Notes under the pieces: generated by a model | Told to the model about the DNA's origin: nothing | Databases searched by the model: none | Seen by the model: only the letters and a program-made list of their open reading frames with translations | Program-made: the position numbers and the translations under genes | Assembly (NCBI RefSeq): GCF_007681555.1 | Contig: NZ_VELE01000001.1 | Location: 186,001 to 250,000 of the forward strand | Source: Kocuria salsicia | Lineage (GTDB): Bacteria > Actinomycetota > Actinomycetes > Actinomycetales > Micrococcaceae | Direction: 5' to 3' | Length of the DNA: 64,000 bases | In this document: positions 36,280-45,780 of the stretch, piece by piece | Position numbering within the stretch: the first letter of the stretch is position 1 | Layout: each line of letters begins with the position of its first letter

Positions 36280-39200
36280 TCAGCGGCCGTAGAACAGCCG
36301 CTCGAAGACTGAGCGCGACTGCCGCGTGATCCGCAGGTAGTCCTCCTCCAGCTGCGTGGCGGAACCGGGCTCGTAGCCGATCCAGCGGGCGACCGCCTCG
36401 AGGTCCGCGCGACGGGAGGGCACGGAGTCGGAGGCACGTCCGGAGCGCAGCACGTTGCCGTTGCGGATGTCGGTGGCGAGCTTCCACGCGTGCTCGAGCA
36501 CGGCGGCGTCCTCCGGGCCCACGAGCTCCGCGGCCACGGCGGCGTGCAGCGCAGGCAGCGTGGACGTGGTGCGCAGCTCCGGGACGTCGTGGCCGTGCTG
36601 CAGCTGCAGCAGCTGCACGAGCCACTCGACGTCCGAGAGACCTCCCCGGCCGAGCTTGACCTGCCGCGTGGGGTCGGCACCTCGCGGCATCCGCTCGCTC
36701 TCCACCCGGGCCTTCATGCGCCGGATGTCCACGAGCTGGCGGTCCGTGAACTCCGCGGGGTACCGGTAGCGGTCCACCACGCGGAAGAACGCCTGGGCCA
36801 CCTCCTCCGAGCCGGCCATGTACCGGGCCCGGGTGAGGGCCTGGCGCTCCCACGTCTCGGACCAGCGTTCGTAGTACTCCGCGTAGGAAGCCACGGAGCG
36901 CACCTTCGCGCCGGACCGGCCCTCTGGGCGCAGGTCGTTGTCGATCTCCAGGATCCGCTCCGCCAGGATCGGTGGCGTGCACGGCTGCTTGAGCAGCTTA
37001 ACCATGCGGGCGAGCACGCGTTCGGCGGCCTCCTGTGCCTCCTGAGGCTCTGCACCCTCCGCCGGCTCGTACGCGTACATCACATCCGCGTCCGAACCGA
37101 AACCGATCTCCCGGCCGCCCTGCCGACCCATGGCCACCACCAGGATCTCGGCAGGCACCGACCGCTCGTTCTCCCGCTCGTACTCTGTGCGCGCGAGGTG
37201 CAGGGCCGCCATCACGGTGGCCTGGTCCACGTCTGAGAGCCCCGCCACCGTGGTCTCCACGTCCGCCACGCCGCTCGTGTCCGCCAGCGCGATGCGCAGC
37301 TGTTCGCGCCGACGGATCTGGCGCACCGCACGCATGGCCTCTGCTGCGTCCCGGTGCCGCGAGAGCTGGGCCCACATCTCCGTGACGAGCTCGTCGAGGG
37401 AGCGCGTGGCGAGCTTGGAGTCGTCCCCGAGCCACGCCGTGGACTCCGGGGAGGTCTCCAGCAGGTCCGACACGTAGCGGGAGCTGGAGAGGATGTGGCA
37501 CAGCCGCTCGGCCGCGGCGTTGGAGTCCCGCAGCAGCCGCAGGAACCACGGGGTGGTGCCCAGGGAGTCGCAGACGCGGCGCAGGTTCAGCAGCCCGGCG
37601 TCCGGGTCCACGCCCTCCGCGAGCCAGTCGAGCAGCACGGGGAGCAGGGTCCGCAGGATCTCCGCACGTCGGCTCACTCCGCGGGACAGCGCCTCGATGT
37701 GGCGCATGGCGGCCTTCGTGTCCTGGTACCCCAGGGCGGCCAGGCGGTCCCGGGCGGAGTCAGTGGTCAGGGTCGTGTCCGCGGGGGCGTTGGCCAGCGC
37801 GGCCAGCATCGGACGGTAGAAGATGCGCTCGTGCATGGAGCGCACCGTCCGCTTGACCCGGGTCCACTCCTCCACGAGCCGCGGCGCCGTGGGGTGGGTA
37901 CGCGGTGCGGCGCCGTCCACGGAGCGGGCGACGACGGCGAGCTCGCGTTCGTCACGCGGCATCAGGTGGGTGCGGCGCAGGCGGAAGAGCTGGATCCGGT
38001 GCTCGAGCAGTCGCAGCCAGCGGTAGTTCTGACCGAAATCCTCGGCGTCCTTGCGCCCGATGTACCCGCCGGAGGACAGGGCGGCGAGGGACTCGGTCGT
38101 CGCGCGGGTGCGCACCGTCTCGTCGTTGCGCCCGTGCACGAGCTGCAGCAGCTGGACGGTGAACTCCACGTCCCGCAGACCGCCGGGGCCGAGCTTGATC
38201 TGCCGGTCCCGGTCGGCTTCGGGGATGTTCTCGGTGACCCGGCGGCGCATGGCCTGCACGGACTCCACGAATCCCTCCCGCTCGGCGGAGGACCAGATGA
38301 ACGGGGCAATCGCGTCCTCGTATCGCCGCCCGAGCTCCTGGTCCCCTGCCACGCAGCGCGCCTTGAGCAGCGCCTGGAACTCCCAGGACTTCGCCCAGCG
38401 CTTGTAGTAGCGAACGTGGGAGTCCAGCGTACGAACGAGCGGGCCGTCTTTGCCCTCGGGGCGCAGGTTGGCGTCCACCTCCCACAGGGCGGGCTCCGGA
38501 CCGGTGGCCATCATGGCCTGGGCCAGCAGGTGCGCGAGTTCAGTGGCGATCTCCGTGGCGGTGTTCTCGTCCGGGACCTCTCCGGACTCCGCGGCCCGGG
38601 TCTCCATCACGTAGACCACGTCGACGTCCGAGATGTAGTTCAGCTCGCGCGCGCCGCACTTGCCCATGCCGATCACCGCGAGGCGCACCTGCTCCACCAC
38701 CGCGGGGTCCCACCGTTCGTTCGACTGGGCGCGGGCGAGGGCAAGACCTGCCTCGAGGGCGGCGCCGGCGAGGTCCGCGAGCTGGCGTCCGACCGCGGGC
38801 ATGTACTCCACGGGATCGAGGGCGCCCACGTCGCGCACGGCAACCCGCGCCAGAGCCCGACGATAGGCCAGGCGCAACGCCTTCTGGCCGTCGGCACCGG
38901 TGACCGTGGCCACGGGGGTCTCCGCCTGCGGATCGGCACCCACCGACTCGAGCAGCGCGGCCCGCAGCGCCGCGGGCTGGTCCGTGCCGGGACGGACCTG
39001 AGGACGGATCTCGAGCAGGTCGAGGTTCTCGGGTGCGCGCAGCAGGAACTCTCCGAGCGCCTCGGAGGCACCGAGCAGCCGGAACATGGTCTCGGAGTCG
39101 GCGGGGTCCCCGTTGACGCGGCGGCCGATCTCCGGGTGCTGCTCCATGAGCCGCACCAGGAGCTGCAGGGCCACGTCCGGCGACGCGGCGTGGGACAAGC

Positions 39201-39360
39201 CCTCCAGCAGCGCCGGCAGCTCCACGGTGTCGAGTTCCGGGAAGCCGAGCCAGCGCCGGGCGTTCGTGACGTCCGCGAAACCGATCGCGATGAGCTCCTT
39301 CGCGGAGATCTTCTCCGCCCGTTCCTTCGCGCTGCCCGTCGCCCCGCTCACCGCGGCCAC
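36280..39360 (-). CDS. glnE: Glutamine synthetase adenylyltransferase / deadenylase
   Basis: A 1026-residue bifunctional enzyme that adds AMP to, and removes it from, glutamine synthetase in response to nitrogen status through PII. It has two nucleotidyltransferase halves: the N-terminal deadenylase with MGKCGARELNYISDVDVVYV, and the C-terminal adenylase with MGRQGGREIGFGSDADVMYAY. Each is followed by a helical GlnD-UR-type domain (DVEFTVQLLQLVHG; DVEWLVQLLQLQHG). Length is typical of actinobacteria. GTG start at 39360, directly after the glnA2 stop, so the two genes form an operon. Confidence 0.96.
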   Translation of the reverse strand: MAAVSGATGSAKERAEKISAKELIAIGFADVTNARRWLGFPELDTVELPALLEGLSHAASPDVALQLLVRLMEQHPEIGRRVNGDPADSETMFRLLGASEALGEFLLRAPENLDLLEIRPQVRPGTDQPAALRAALLESVGADPQAETPVATVTGADGQKALRLAYRRALARVAVRDVGALDPVEYMPAVGRQLADLAGAALEAGLALARAQSNERWDPAVVEQVRLAVIGMGKCGARELNYISDVDVVYVMETRAAESGEVPDENTATEIATELAHLLAQAMMATGPEPALWEVDANLRPEGKDGPLVRTLDSHVRYYKRWAKSWEFQALLKARCVAGDQELGRRYEDAIAPFIWSSAEREGFVESVQAMRRRVTENIPEADRDRQIKLGPGGLRDVEFTVQLLQLVHGRNDETVRTRATTESLAALSSGGYIGRKDAEDFGQNYRWLRLLEHRIQLFRLRRTHLMPRDERELAVVARSVDGAAPRTHPTAPRLVEEWTRVKRTVRSMHERIFYRPMLAALANAPADTTLTTDSARDRLAALGYQDTKAAMRHIEALSRGVSRRAEILRTLLPVLLDWLAEGVDPDAGLLNLRRVCDSLGTTPWFLRLLRDSNAAAERLCHILSSSRYVSDLLETSPESTAWLGDDSKLATRSLDELVTEMWAQLSRHRDAAEAMRAVRQIRRREQLRIALADTSGVADVETTVAGLSDVDQATVMAALHLARTEYERENERSVPAEILVVAMGRQGGREIGFGSDADVMYAYEPAEGAEPQEAQEAAERVLARMVKLLKQPCTPPILAERILEIDNDLRPEGRSGAKVRSVASYAEYYERWSETWERQALTRARYMAGSEEVAQAFFRVVDRYRYPAEFTDRQLVDIRRMKARVESERMPRGADPTRQVKLGRGGLSDVEWLVQLLQLQHGHDVPELRTTSTLPALHAAVAAELVGPEDAAVLEHAWKLATDIRNGNVLRSGRASDSVPSRRADLEAVARWIGYEPGSATQLEEDYLRITRQSRSVFERLFYGR

Positions 39361-40704
39361 CTACAGGATGCCCAGGTTGGTGCGCAGCTCGTACGGCGAG
39401 ACCTCCTGGCGGTACTGGTCCCAGTCGCGGCGCTTGTTGCGCAGGAAGTAGTCGAAGACCGTCTCCCCCAGCAGCTCCGCCATGAAGTCGGAGTCCTCCG
39501 TCTCACGGATGGCGTCGTGCAGGCTGCTCGGCAGCGGCTGGTGGCCCACGGCGCGGCGCTCGGCGCTGCTCATGGAGAAGACGTCGTCCATCTCCACTGG
39601 GGGCAGCTCGTACTCGTTCTCGATGCCCTTCAGTCCCGCCCCGAGCAGTGCCGCGTAGGAGAGGTACGGGTTCGTGGCGGAGTCGATGCCGCGGTACTCG
39701 ATCCGCGAGGACTGCACCTTGTCCGGCTTGTAGAGGGGCACGCGCACGAGCGCCGAGCGGTTGTTGTGACCCCAGGACATGTAGGACGGGGCCTCGTCGC
39801 CGGCCCACAGCCGCTTGTAGGAGTTCACGAACTGGTTGGTCACCGAGGTGAACTCGGGTGCGTGGCGCAGCAGCCCCGCAATGAAGTGCCGCCCAGTCAG
39901 GGAGAGCCGGAACTCGGCACCGGCCTCGTAGAACGCGTTGGTGTCCCCCTCGAAGAGCGAGAAATGGGTGTGCATGCCGGAGCCCGGGTGGCGCGAGAAC
40001 GGCTTGGGCATGAAGGTCGCGTAGATGCCCTGGGACAGCGCCACCTCTCGCACGACCGTGCGGAAGGTCATGATGTTGTCCGCGGTCTGCAGGGCGTCCG
40101 CGTAGCGCAGGTCGATCTCGTTCTGCCCCGGCCCGGCCTCGTGGTGGGAGAACTCCACGGAGATGCCCACGGCCTCCAGCATGCTCACGGCGCGGCGCCG
40201 GAAGTCCTGCACCACACCGCCCGGCACATGGTCGAAGTAGCCCTCGTAGTCCACGGGCACCGGCTCGCCCGTGGCGGGGTCGAGGTCCGGGGAGCGCAGC
40301 AGGTAGAACTCGATCTCCGGCGCGGTGTAGCACGTGAACCCCATGTCGGAGGCCTTGGCCAGCACGCGCTTGAGCACGCCGCGCGGGTCCGCTGCGGAGG
40401 GCTCGCCGTCCGGGGTCTTCAGGTCACAGAACATCCGGGACGTGGGCTCGTCCTCGCCGCGCCACGGCAGCAGCTGGAAGGTTGAGGGGTCCGGCTGCAG
40501 CAGCATGTCCGACTCGAAGACGCGTGAGAGTCCCTCGATCGAGGAGCCGTCAAATCCCAGGCCCTCCTCGAAGGCCGCCTCGACCTCCGCCGGGGCGAGC
40601 GCCACGGACTTCAGCGTGCCCACGACGTCCGTGAACCAGAGCCGGACGAAGCGGACGTCCCTGTCCTCGATCGTTCGGAGCACGAACTCTTGCTGACGGT
40701 CCAT
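39361..40704 (-). CDS. glnA2: Glutamine synthetase type I-alpha (GlnA2-like)
   Basis: A 447-residue GS-I enzyme. Visible: LGFDGSSIEGL, the ATP/metal segments PEIEFYLL and SHHEAGPGQNEID, MPKPFSRHPGSGMHTHFSL and NNRSALVRVP. It is shorter than the regulated I-beta enzymes (about 470-478) and lacks their insertion, which together with the glnE neighbour matches GlnA2 of corynebacteria and mycobacteria. A Tyr occurs in NEYELPP, where I-beta enzymes carry the adenylylated NLYDLPP; I do not claim it is modified. Some GlnA2 enzymes glutamylate polyamines, so the substrate is not certain. The ATG has a ribosome site (gaggtgg). Confidence 0.92.
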   Translation of the reverse strand: MDRQQEFVLRTIEDRDVRFVRLWFTDVVGTLKSVALAPAEVEAAFEEGLGFDGSSIEGLSRVFESDMLLQPDPSTFQLLPWRGEDEPTSRMFCDLKTPDGEPSAADPRGVLKRVLAKASDMGFTCYTAPEIEFYLLRSPDLDPATGEPVPVDYEGYFDHVPGGVVQDFRRRAVSMLEAVGISVEFSHHEAGPGQNEIDLRYADALQTADNIMTFRTVVREVALSQGIYATFMPKPFSRHPGSGMHTHFSLFEGDTNAFYEAGAEFRLSLTGRHFIAGLLRHAPEFTSVTNQFVNSYKRLWAGDEAPSYMSWGHNNRSALVRVPLYKPDKVQSSRIEYRGIDSATNPYLSYAALLGAGLKGIENEYELPPVEMDDVFSMSSAERRAVGHQPLPSSLHDAIRETEDSDFMAELLGETVFDYFLRNKRRDWDQYRQEVSPYELRTNLGIL

Positions 40705-40987
40705 CGGTCCACCTCGGATTCCTCGGGCGTGCGGCACAGCGGTCTGGGAGCCCGAGCCGGTCCCCGGCCGGGCGTCGCCCCCACTCTAACGACACCCACC
40801 GACATCCTCGGCGCGCCCCGCAGCCCCGCCCTCGAACCCCGCGGACGACGCCGCCCGCACCCCGCCGCGGCGCCGGCCCCGCGAATCTCGGGGAATCTCG
40901 GGGCCATGCACCGCCGCGGCACCGCACCCGGGAGCTCACGCCGACGGCCGCATCCGGGGCCCATGAAGCGCCCGGTAGGCTGGAGCC

Positions 40988-41836
40988 ATGAGTGCTCCCC
41001 AGCCCGGTTCCGCGTCCGCCCGTCCCCTCGCTGAGGTCTCCCGCGTGCGCACCCTGCACCTGCAGCGCGCCAAGGACACCGGTGAGAAGTTCTCGATGCT
41101 CACGAGCTACGACGTCCTCACCGCCGGGATCTTCGACGCCGCAGGCGTGGACGTGCTGCTGGTCGGGGATTCGCTCGGCAACACCGTGCTGGGGCACGGC
41201 TCGACCCTTCCGGTGACGCTCGATCAGATGATCACGTTCGCCGGGGCCGTCGTGCGCGGCACGAACCGCGCCCTGGTGGTCGTGGACCTGCCGTTCGGCA
41301 GCTACGAGGAGTCCCCCGAGCAGGCGGTGCGCAACGCCGTGCGGGTGATGCGCGAGACCGGGGCGCACGCCGTGAAGCTCGAGGCGGGTGCGGCCCTGGC
41401 CGGGCATGCGGCGGCTGTGGTGCGCGCGGGCATCCCCGTGATGGGACACATCGGCTTCACCCCGCAGTCCGAGCACGCTTTGGGCGGCTTCCGGATCCAG
41501 GGGCGGGGCGACGCCGCCGCGCAGCTGCACCGCGACGCCCTGGCCGTGCAGGATGCGGGGTGCTTCGCCGTCGTCCTGGAGATGGTCTCCGCGGACGCCG
41601 CACGGGACGTCGAGCAGGAGCTGCGGATCCCCACCGTGGGCATCGGGGCCGGGAACGTGACCACCGGCCAGGTCCTGGTGTGGCAGGACATGCTGGGCCT
41701 GCGTACCGGGGCCATGCCGCGGTTCGTCAAGCAGTACGCGCAGCTGGCCGAGACCGCGCACGACGCCGTGGCGCAGTACGTGGCCGAGGTCCGCTCCGGC
41801 GCGTTCCCCGGCGAGGAGCACTCCTACCGCGGCTGA
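40988..41836 (+). CDS. panB: 3-methyl-2-oxobutanoate hydroxymethyltransferase (ketopantoate synthase)
   Basis: A 282-residue TIM-barrel enzyme. It transfers a hydroxymethyl group from 5,10-methylene-THF to ketoisovalerate, the first step to pantothenate and CoA. Signatures: MLTSYDVLTAGIFDAAGVDVLLVGDSLGNTVLGH, LVVVDLPFGSY, AVKLEAG, VMGHIGFTPQ and TVGIGAG. It is a single gene; no panC or panD is nearby. The 245 bases after it contain a short ccccgg/ccgggg hairpin (41855-41877) and otherwise no gene. Confidence 0.96.
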   Translation: MSAPQPGSASARPLAEVSRVRTLHLQRAKDTGEKFSMLTSYDVLTAGIFDAAGVDVLLVGDSLGNTVLGHGSTLPVTLDQMITFAGAVVRGTNRALVVVDLPFGSYEESPEQAVRNAVRVMRETGAHAVKLEAGAALAGHAAAVVRAGIPVMGHIGFTPQSEHALGGFRIQGRGDAAAQLHRDALAVQDAGCFAVVLEMVSADAARDVEQELRIPTVGIGAGNVTTGQVLVWQDMLGLRTGAMPRFVKQYAQLAETAHDAVAQYVAEVRSGAFPGEEHSYRG

Positions 41837-42081
41837 TCAGGGGAAGCACGAACGCCCCGGTTGTCCTGTGGCCGGGGTCCCCCGACCGGCTGGACCGGTT
41901 GCCGGACCGGTAGGTGGGCTCGCGTACCTGCCGCGGACTGGCGCGTGGCGCGCCACCCGGGCCGGGGCTGGGAAGCCGTCCCGGCATCGTCGCCCGCCCC
42001 CACCCCGCGAGGCCTGTGAAGCACCGTGCAACCCTGAGGCCCGTGAGACCCGTGATGCCCTTGAGGCGCGTGACGAGGGAC

Positions 42082-42258
42082 TCAGTCGCCGTTGAAGGCG
42101 GCGTCCTCGTCATCCCAGCGCTTGGTGTTCTGAGCCGCGCGCTCCAGGGCGTGTGCGGCCTCCTCGCGGGTCGCATAGGGGCCCATCAGCTGGCGGTAGT
42201 CGTCCTTGGCGCCCTCCTCGACCTGCTTGGTGTAGAGGTTGTACCAGTACTCGGCCAT
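42082..42258 (-). CDS. Small SPOR-like protein, 58 aa
   Basis: [16 protein letters not shown]...[18 protein letters not shown]...KRWDDED is a compact, highly charged sequence. Its [14 protein letters not shown] segment resembles SPOR/sporulation-related repeats, which bind denuded peptidoglycan in larger proteins. Here there is no signal peptide, so it should be cytosolic. The ATG at 42258 is preferred over the longer Arg/Pro-rich extension. It is divergent from map, an arrangement I have seen in related actinobacteria. Confidence 0.8.
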   Translation of the reverse strand: MAEYWYNLYTKQVEEGAKDDYRQLMGPYATREEAAHALERAAQNTKRWDDEDAAFNGD

Positions 42259-42440
42259 GTGCTTCCTCACTCTCCGGCGCCGCGCGCCGCATGCCCGCCC
42301 GGTTGGCGGGGTCGCGAACGGCCCGGGCGGAACGAGCCCGGGACCCAAGGCTTAGGGTAGTTGGTGAAGCAGGTGTTCGGCGCGCCACCACGTGCCCGGA
42401 CCGCCCACCACGTGAACGCCCCAGGAGGCAGAGACCCACC

Positions 42441-43337
42441 GTGACCAGCCACAACCTCGAACCCGCACCCGGATCCACCGCGCCCCTGGGGGCCCTGAGC
42501 TCGGGAACCCTCACCCCGATGCGCCCGGTCCCCCGGAGCATCGAGCGCCCCGAGTACGTGGGCCGCGCGGAACCGGATGAGGGCCGTGCCTCGAACGTCT
42601 ACACACCCGAGGAGATCGAGCTCGTCCGTGAGGCGGGACAGATCGCCGCGCGGGCGCTGCAGGCCGCCGGTGCCGAGGCGAAGCCCGGTGTCACGACCGA
42701 CGAGCTGGACCGCATCGCCCACGAGTACATGTGCGACCACGGCGCCTACCCCTCCTGTCTCGAGTACCGCGGCTTCCCCAAGTCCATCTGCACCTCGCTC
42801 AACGAGGTGATCTGCCACGGCATCCCGGACTCCACGGTGCTGGAGGAAGGGGACATCATCAACCTGGACGTCACTGCCTACAAGAACGGGATGCACGGGG
42901 ACACGAACGCCATGTTCCTCGTGGGGGACGTGGACGAGGACTCCCGCCTGCTCGTGGAGCGCACGCTGGAGGCCACCAACCGTGCGATCAAGGCGGTGCG
43001 CCCCGGGCGCGAGATCAACGTGATCGGCCGCGTGATCGAGAAGTACGCCAAGCGCTTCGGCTACGGGGTGGTGCGGGACTTCACCGGTCACGGTGTGGGC
43101 CGCGAGTTCCACACGGGTCTGATCGTGCCGCACTACGACGCCGCACCCTCCTACGCCACCGAGATGGTCCCGGGCATGATCTTCACGATCGAGCCCATGC
43201 TCACGCTCGGAACCATCGCGTGGGACCAGTGGGACGACGACTGGACGATCACCACCCACGACCGCATGCGCACCGCGCAGTACGAACACACCATGGTCGT
43301 CACGCAGGACGGTGTGGAGATCCTCACCCTCCCGTAA
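42441..43337 (+). CDS. map: Methionine aminopeptidase type I
   Basis: A 298-residue metalloenzyme that removes the initiator Met from nascent proteins. The five metal ligands fall in the expected segments: [20 protein letters not shown] (two Asp), [12 protein letters not shown] (His), [13 protein letters not shown] (Glu) and [10 protein letters not shown]-like AQYEHTMVV (Glu). An N-terminal extension of about 40 residues with Pro-rich sequence ([15 protein letters not shown]) is typical of actinobacterial type Ic enzymes. GTG start with aggagg 12 bases upstream. Confidence 0.95.
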   Translation: MTSHNLEPAPGSTAPLGALSSGTLTPMRPVPRSIERPEYVGRAEPDEGRASNVYTPEEIELVREAGQIAARALQAAGAEAKPGVTTDELDRIAHEYMCDHGAYPSCLEYRGFPKSICTSLNEVICHGIPDSTVLEEGDIINLDVTAYKNGMHGDTNAMFLVGDVDEDSRLLVERTLEATNRAIKAVRPGREINVIGRVIEKYAKRFGYGVVRDFTGHGVGREFHTGLIVPHYDAAPSYATEMVPGMIFTIEPMLTLGTIAWDQWDDDWTITTHDRMRTAQYEHTMVVTQDGVEILTLP

Positions 43338-43410
43338 ACTCGACGCGGGGGACGACGGCGTTCCGATCGGCCCCGCTCCAGTTCTCCACCGTGAACCGAA
43401 GGGACCGTTC

Positions 43411-44244
43411 ATGAGCTCAGGTACTCCGCAGGGCGTCGTATCGCGGTACGGCATCGGCATTGACATTGGCGGCACCGGCACCAAGGGCGGGATCGTGGAC
43501 CTCACCACGGGCCAGCTCGTGGGCGAGCGCTTCCGGATCCCCACGCCGCGTCCGGCCACCCCGGAGGCCGTGGCGGGTGTGGTCCGGCAGATCGTGGACG
43601 AGCTGCAGTCGCGACCGGAGGCCCCCGAGCCGGACAGCCACGTGGGCATCGTGTTCCCCGCCATCATCAAGAACGGCGTGGCGCTGTCTGCGGCGAACGT
43701 GGACAAGTCCTGGATCAACACGGACGTGGACGCCCTCATGACCGAGGCGCTGGGCCGCGAGGTCGAGGCCCTCAACGACGCCGACGGCGCCGGGCTTGCC
43801 GAGGCGCACTACGGTGCGGGCAAGGGCAAGAAGGGTCTGGTCATGGTCATCACCCTCGGCACCGGCATCGGCTCCGCAATGATCCTCAATGGCCAGCTCG
43901 TGCCGAACGCCGAGCTGGGCCACCTGGAAATCGACGGGCACGACGCCGAGACCCGCGCCTCCGCGGCCGCTCGTGAGCGCGAGCAGCTGCCCTGGAAGAA
44001 GTGGGCCACGAAACGGCTGCAGCGCTACTTCGAGCACGTGGAGTTCCTCTTCTCCCCGTCCCTGTTCGTGATCGGCGGCGGTGTGTCCAAGAACTCGGAG
44101 AAGTTCGTTCCCTACCTCGAACTGCGCACGCCGGTGGAGATCGCCGCGCTGCGCAACAACGCGGGCATCGTGGGGGCGGCACTGTGGGCGCAGCAGTGCC
44201 GTGAAGCGCAGGCCGCAAAGCCGGTCATCGACCCCGTGAAGTAG
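43411..44244 (+). CDS. ppgK: Polyphosphate glucokinase (ROK family)
   Basis: A 277-residue enzyme that phosphorylates glucose with polyphosphate (and often ATP). The phosphate-binding motif IGIDIGGTGTKGGIVD, the catalytic region LNDADGAGLAEAHYG, and VITLGTGIGSAMILNGQLVPNAELGHLEIDGHDAE match PPGKs. The KKWATKRLQRYFEHVEFLFSPSLFVIGGGVSKNSEKF tail is characteristic. It lies 73 bases after map and probably has its own promoter or reads through from it. A long inverted repeat follows. Confidence 0.94.
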   Translation: MSSGTPQGVVSRYGIGIDIGGTGTKGGIVDLTTGQLVGERFRIPTPRPATPEAVAGVVRQIVDELQSRPEAPEPDSHVGIVFPAIIKNGVALSAANVDKSWINTDVDALMTEALGREVEALNDADGAGLAEAHYGAGKGKKGLVMVITLGTGIGSAMILNGQLVPNAELGHLEIDGHDAETRASAAAREREQLPWKKWATKRLQRYFEHVEFLFSPSLFVIGGGVSKNSEKFVPYLELRTPVEIAALRNNAGIVGAALWAQQCREAQAAKPVIDPVK

Positions 44245-44285
44245 GCCGGGCCAGCACACGGCGGGCTAGGAGCCCGTACACAGAG

Positions 44286-44337
44286 CGAGACCCCGATGGT
44301 TTCCGCGGCTTCCCCTCCGCAGACCCTCGGGGTCTCG
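44286..44337. terminator. Inverted repeat between ppgK and the sirtuin gene
   Basis: An 11-bp perfect stem (cgagaccccga / tcggggtctcg) encloses 30 bases. It lies between convergent genes, so it may stop both transcripts. The long loop makes it less certain than the other hairpins. Confidence 0.6.
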
Positions 44338-44369
44338 TTCCTGGAGTCTATGCGCTGATCCTGACGGGA

Positions 44370-45275
44370 TCAAGCCCCCAGGTTCCGGGCCAGTTCCGTG
44401 AGGAAGCGGTCCACCGGCGCGTCCACCTTCACGGTGGCCAAGGCGTCTCCGCCGGTCACCCCGTGGTTGACGATCACCACGGGCGTCTGCGACCGCGCGG
44501 CCTGGCGCACGAACCGTCGTCCGGAGTTGACCGTCAGCGAGGAGCCGGCCACCAGCAGCACGTCCGCGCGCTGCACGATCCGCCGGCTGCGCGCCACCTT
44601 CTCGGCCGGGGCGTTCTCGCCGAAGAAGACCACGTCCGGTTTCAGCACCCCCTGGCACACGGGGCAGTCCCAGACCCGGAAGCCCGCCGTGTCCTCCACG
44701 GTGGCGTCCGCGTCCGGTGCGTACTCGATGTCCTGCGCGGAGGCCATGCCGTCGTAGAAGCCCGGGTTCAGCTCGTCCAGGTAGCGCGAGACCTGCTCGC
44801 GGGGGAACCGTGAACCGCACGCGGTGCACAGCACCCACGCGTAGGTGCCGTGCAGGTCCACCACGTCCACGGTCCCGGCCTTCTGGTGCAGCCGGTCGAT
44901 GTTCTGGGTGATCACCCCATCCACGTGTCCGGCGGCCTCGAGGCGGGCGATGGCCGTGTGCGCGGCGGTGGGCTCGGCGTCGGCGACGAAGTGCCAGCCG
45001 TACTGGTTGCGGGCCCAGTAGTGACGCCGGTTGGACACGCTGGACATGAACTCCTGGTACGTCATGGGCGTGCGCGGCGTGGCGTCCGGACCGCGGTAGT
45101 CGGGAATGCCCGACGGCGTGCTGACCCCGGCTCCCGTGAGCACGGCGATCCGCCGCCCGTCGAGCAGCTCGATCGCCCGGGGCAGACCGGCACGGGCGTC
45201 CAGCGCGTGCGGGTCCGGGAACTGGTCCTGCCGCGAGGGAGAGCCGTATCCGGCACGCAGCACCCGGAGGGGCAT
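44370..45275 (-). CDS. NAD-dependent protein deacylase, class II sirtuin (SIRT4-like)
   Basis: A 301-residue sirtuin that removes acyl groups from lysines using NAD+. Motifs: LTGAGVSTPSGIPDYRGPD, TQNIDRLHQKAG, the catalytic His in LHGTY, zinc ligands CTACGSRF and CPVCQG, then LKPDVVFFGEN and VAGSSLTVNSGRRF. The ATG at 45275 shares one base with the peroxiredoxin stop (TGATG), so translation should be coupled. This is better than the longer frame that runs into the upstream gene. Confidence 0.93.
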   Translation of the reverse strand: MPLRVLRAGYGSPSRQDQFPDPHALDARAGLPRAIELLDGRRIAVLTGAGVSTPSGIPDYRGPDATPRTPMTYQEFMSSVSNRRHYWARNQYGWHFVADAEPTAAHTAIARLEAAGHVDGVITQNIDRLHQKAGTVDVVDLHGTYAWVLCTACGSRFPREQVSRYLDELNPGFYDGMASAQDIEYAPDADATVEDTAGFRVWDCPVCQGVLKPDVVFFGENAPAEKVARSRRIVQRADVLLVAGSSLTVNSGRRFVRQAARSQTPVVIVNHGVTGGDALATVKVDAPVDRFLTELARNLGA

Positions 45276-45736
45276 CAGGAACGCTGCAGCGACTCGAGGA
45301 CCCGCCGCAGGTCCTCCCAGGCGCGCGGCTCGGTGATGTCCGCCGCGCTGACGTCCACGACCGTCCCGGCGGCGTCGACCACCACCGTGTGGCGCCGAGC
45401 GCAACCCTCCTCCGCGTCCATGACGCCGTAGGCGGAGGCGACCTCGCCGTGCGGCCAGAAGTCGGAGAGCAGCTCGAAGTCGTAGGACTCCTGGCGCGCG
45501 AAGGCGTCCAGCGCAAAGTGGCTGTCCGTGGACAGGCACAGCAGCGTGGCGTCGAACTCCTCGAACATGTCCGTGTGGTCCTGCAGGTGGCACAGCTCCT
45601 GCGTGCACACCGGGGAGAACGCGAACGGGAAGAACACCAGCACCACCGGCCGTCCCCGGTACTGGGAAAGGCTGCGGGGCTCGCCGTGGCGGTTAACCAG
45701 GGTGAAATCGGGTGCGGTGGAACCGATGACGCTCAT
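45275..45736 (-). CDS. Peroxiredoxin, AhpE-like with BCP-type Cys pair
   Basis: A 153-residue thiol peroxidase of the AhpC/TSA fold. The body (APDFTLVNRHGE, LVFFPFAFSPVC, LLSDFWPHGEVASAYGV) looks like mycobacterial AhpE. The peroxidatic Cys is in PVCTQELC, with a second Cys five residues on, a spacing used as the resolving pair in BCP-type enzymes. That pair is not expected in 1-Cys AhpE. It starts at ATG 45736 with gaaagg upstream and overlaps the sirtuin gene by one base. Confidence 0.9.
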   Translation of the reverse strand: MSVIGSTAPDFTLVNRHGEPRSLSQYRGRPVVLVFFPFAFSPVCTQELCHLQDHTDMFEEFDATLLCLSTDSHFALDAFARQESYDFELLSDFWPHGEVASAYGVMDAEEGCARRHTVVVDAAGTVVDVSAADITEPRAWEDLRRVLESLQRS

Positions 45737-45780
45737 GGGAGCCTTTCTTGCGGTGGGATCTGGGATCTGCCCGGCGCGGT

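Noticed and set aside
41880-42080. Short repeated words (gaccgg; gaggcccgtga-like) after panB
   Set aside because: The copies are short and irregular, and could be chance in GC-rich intergenic DNA.
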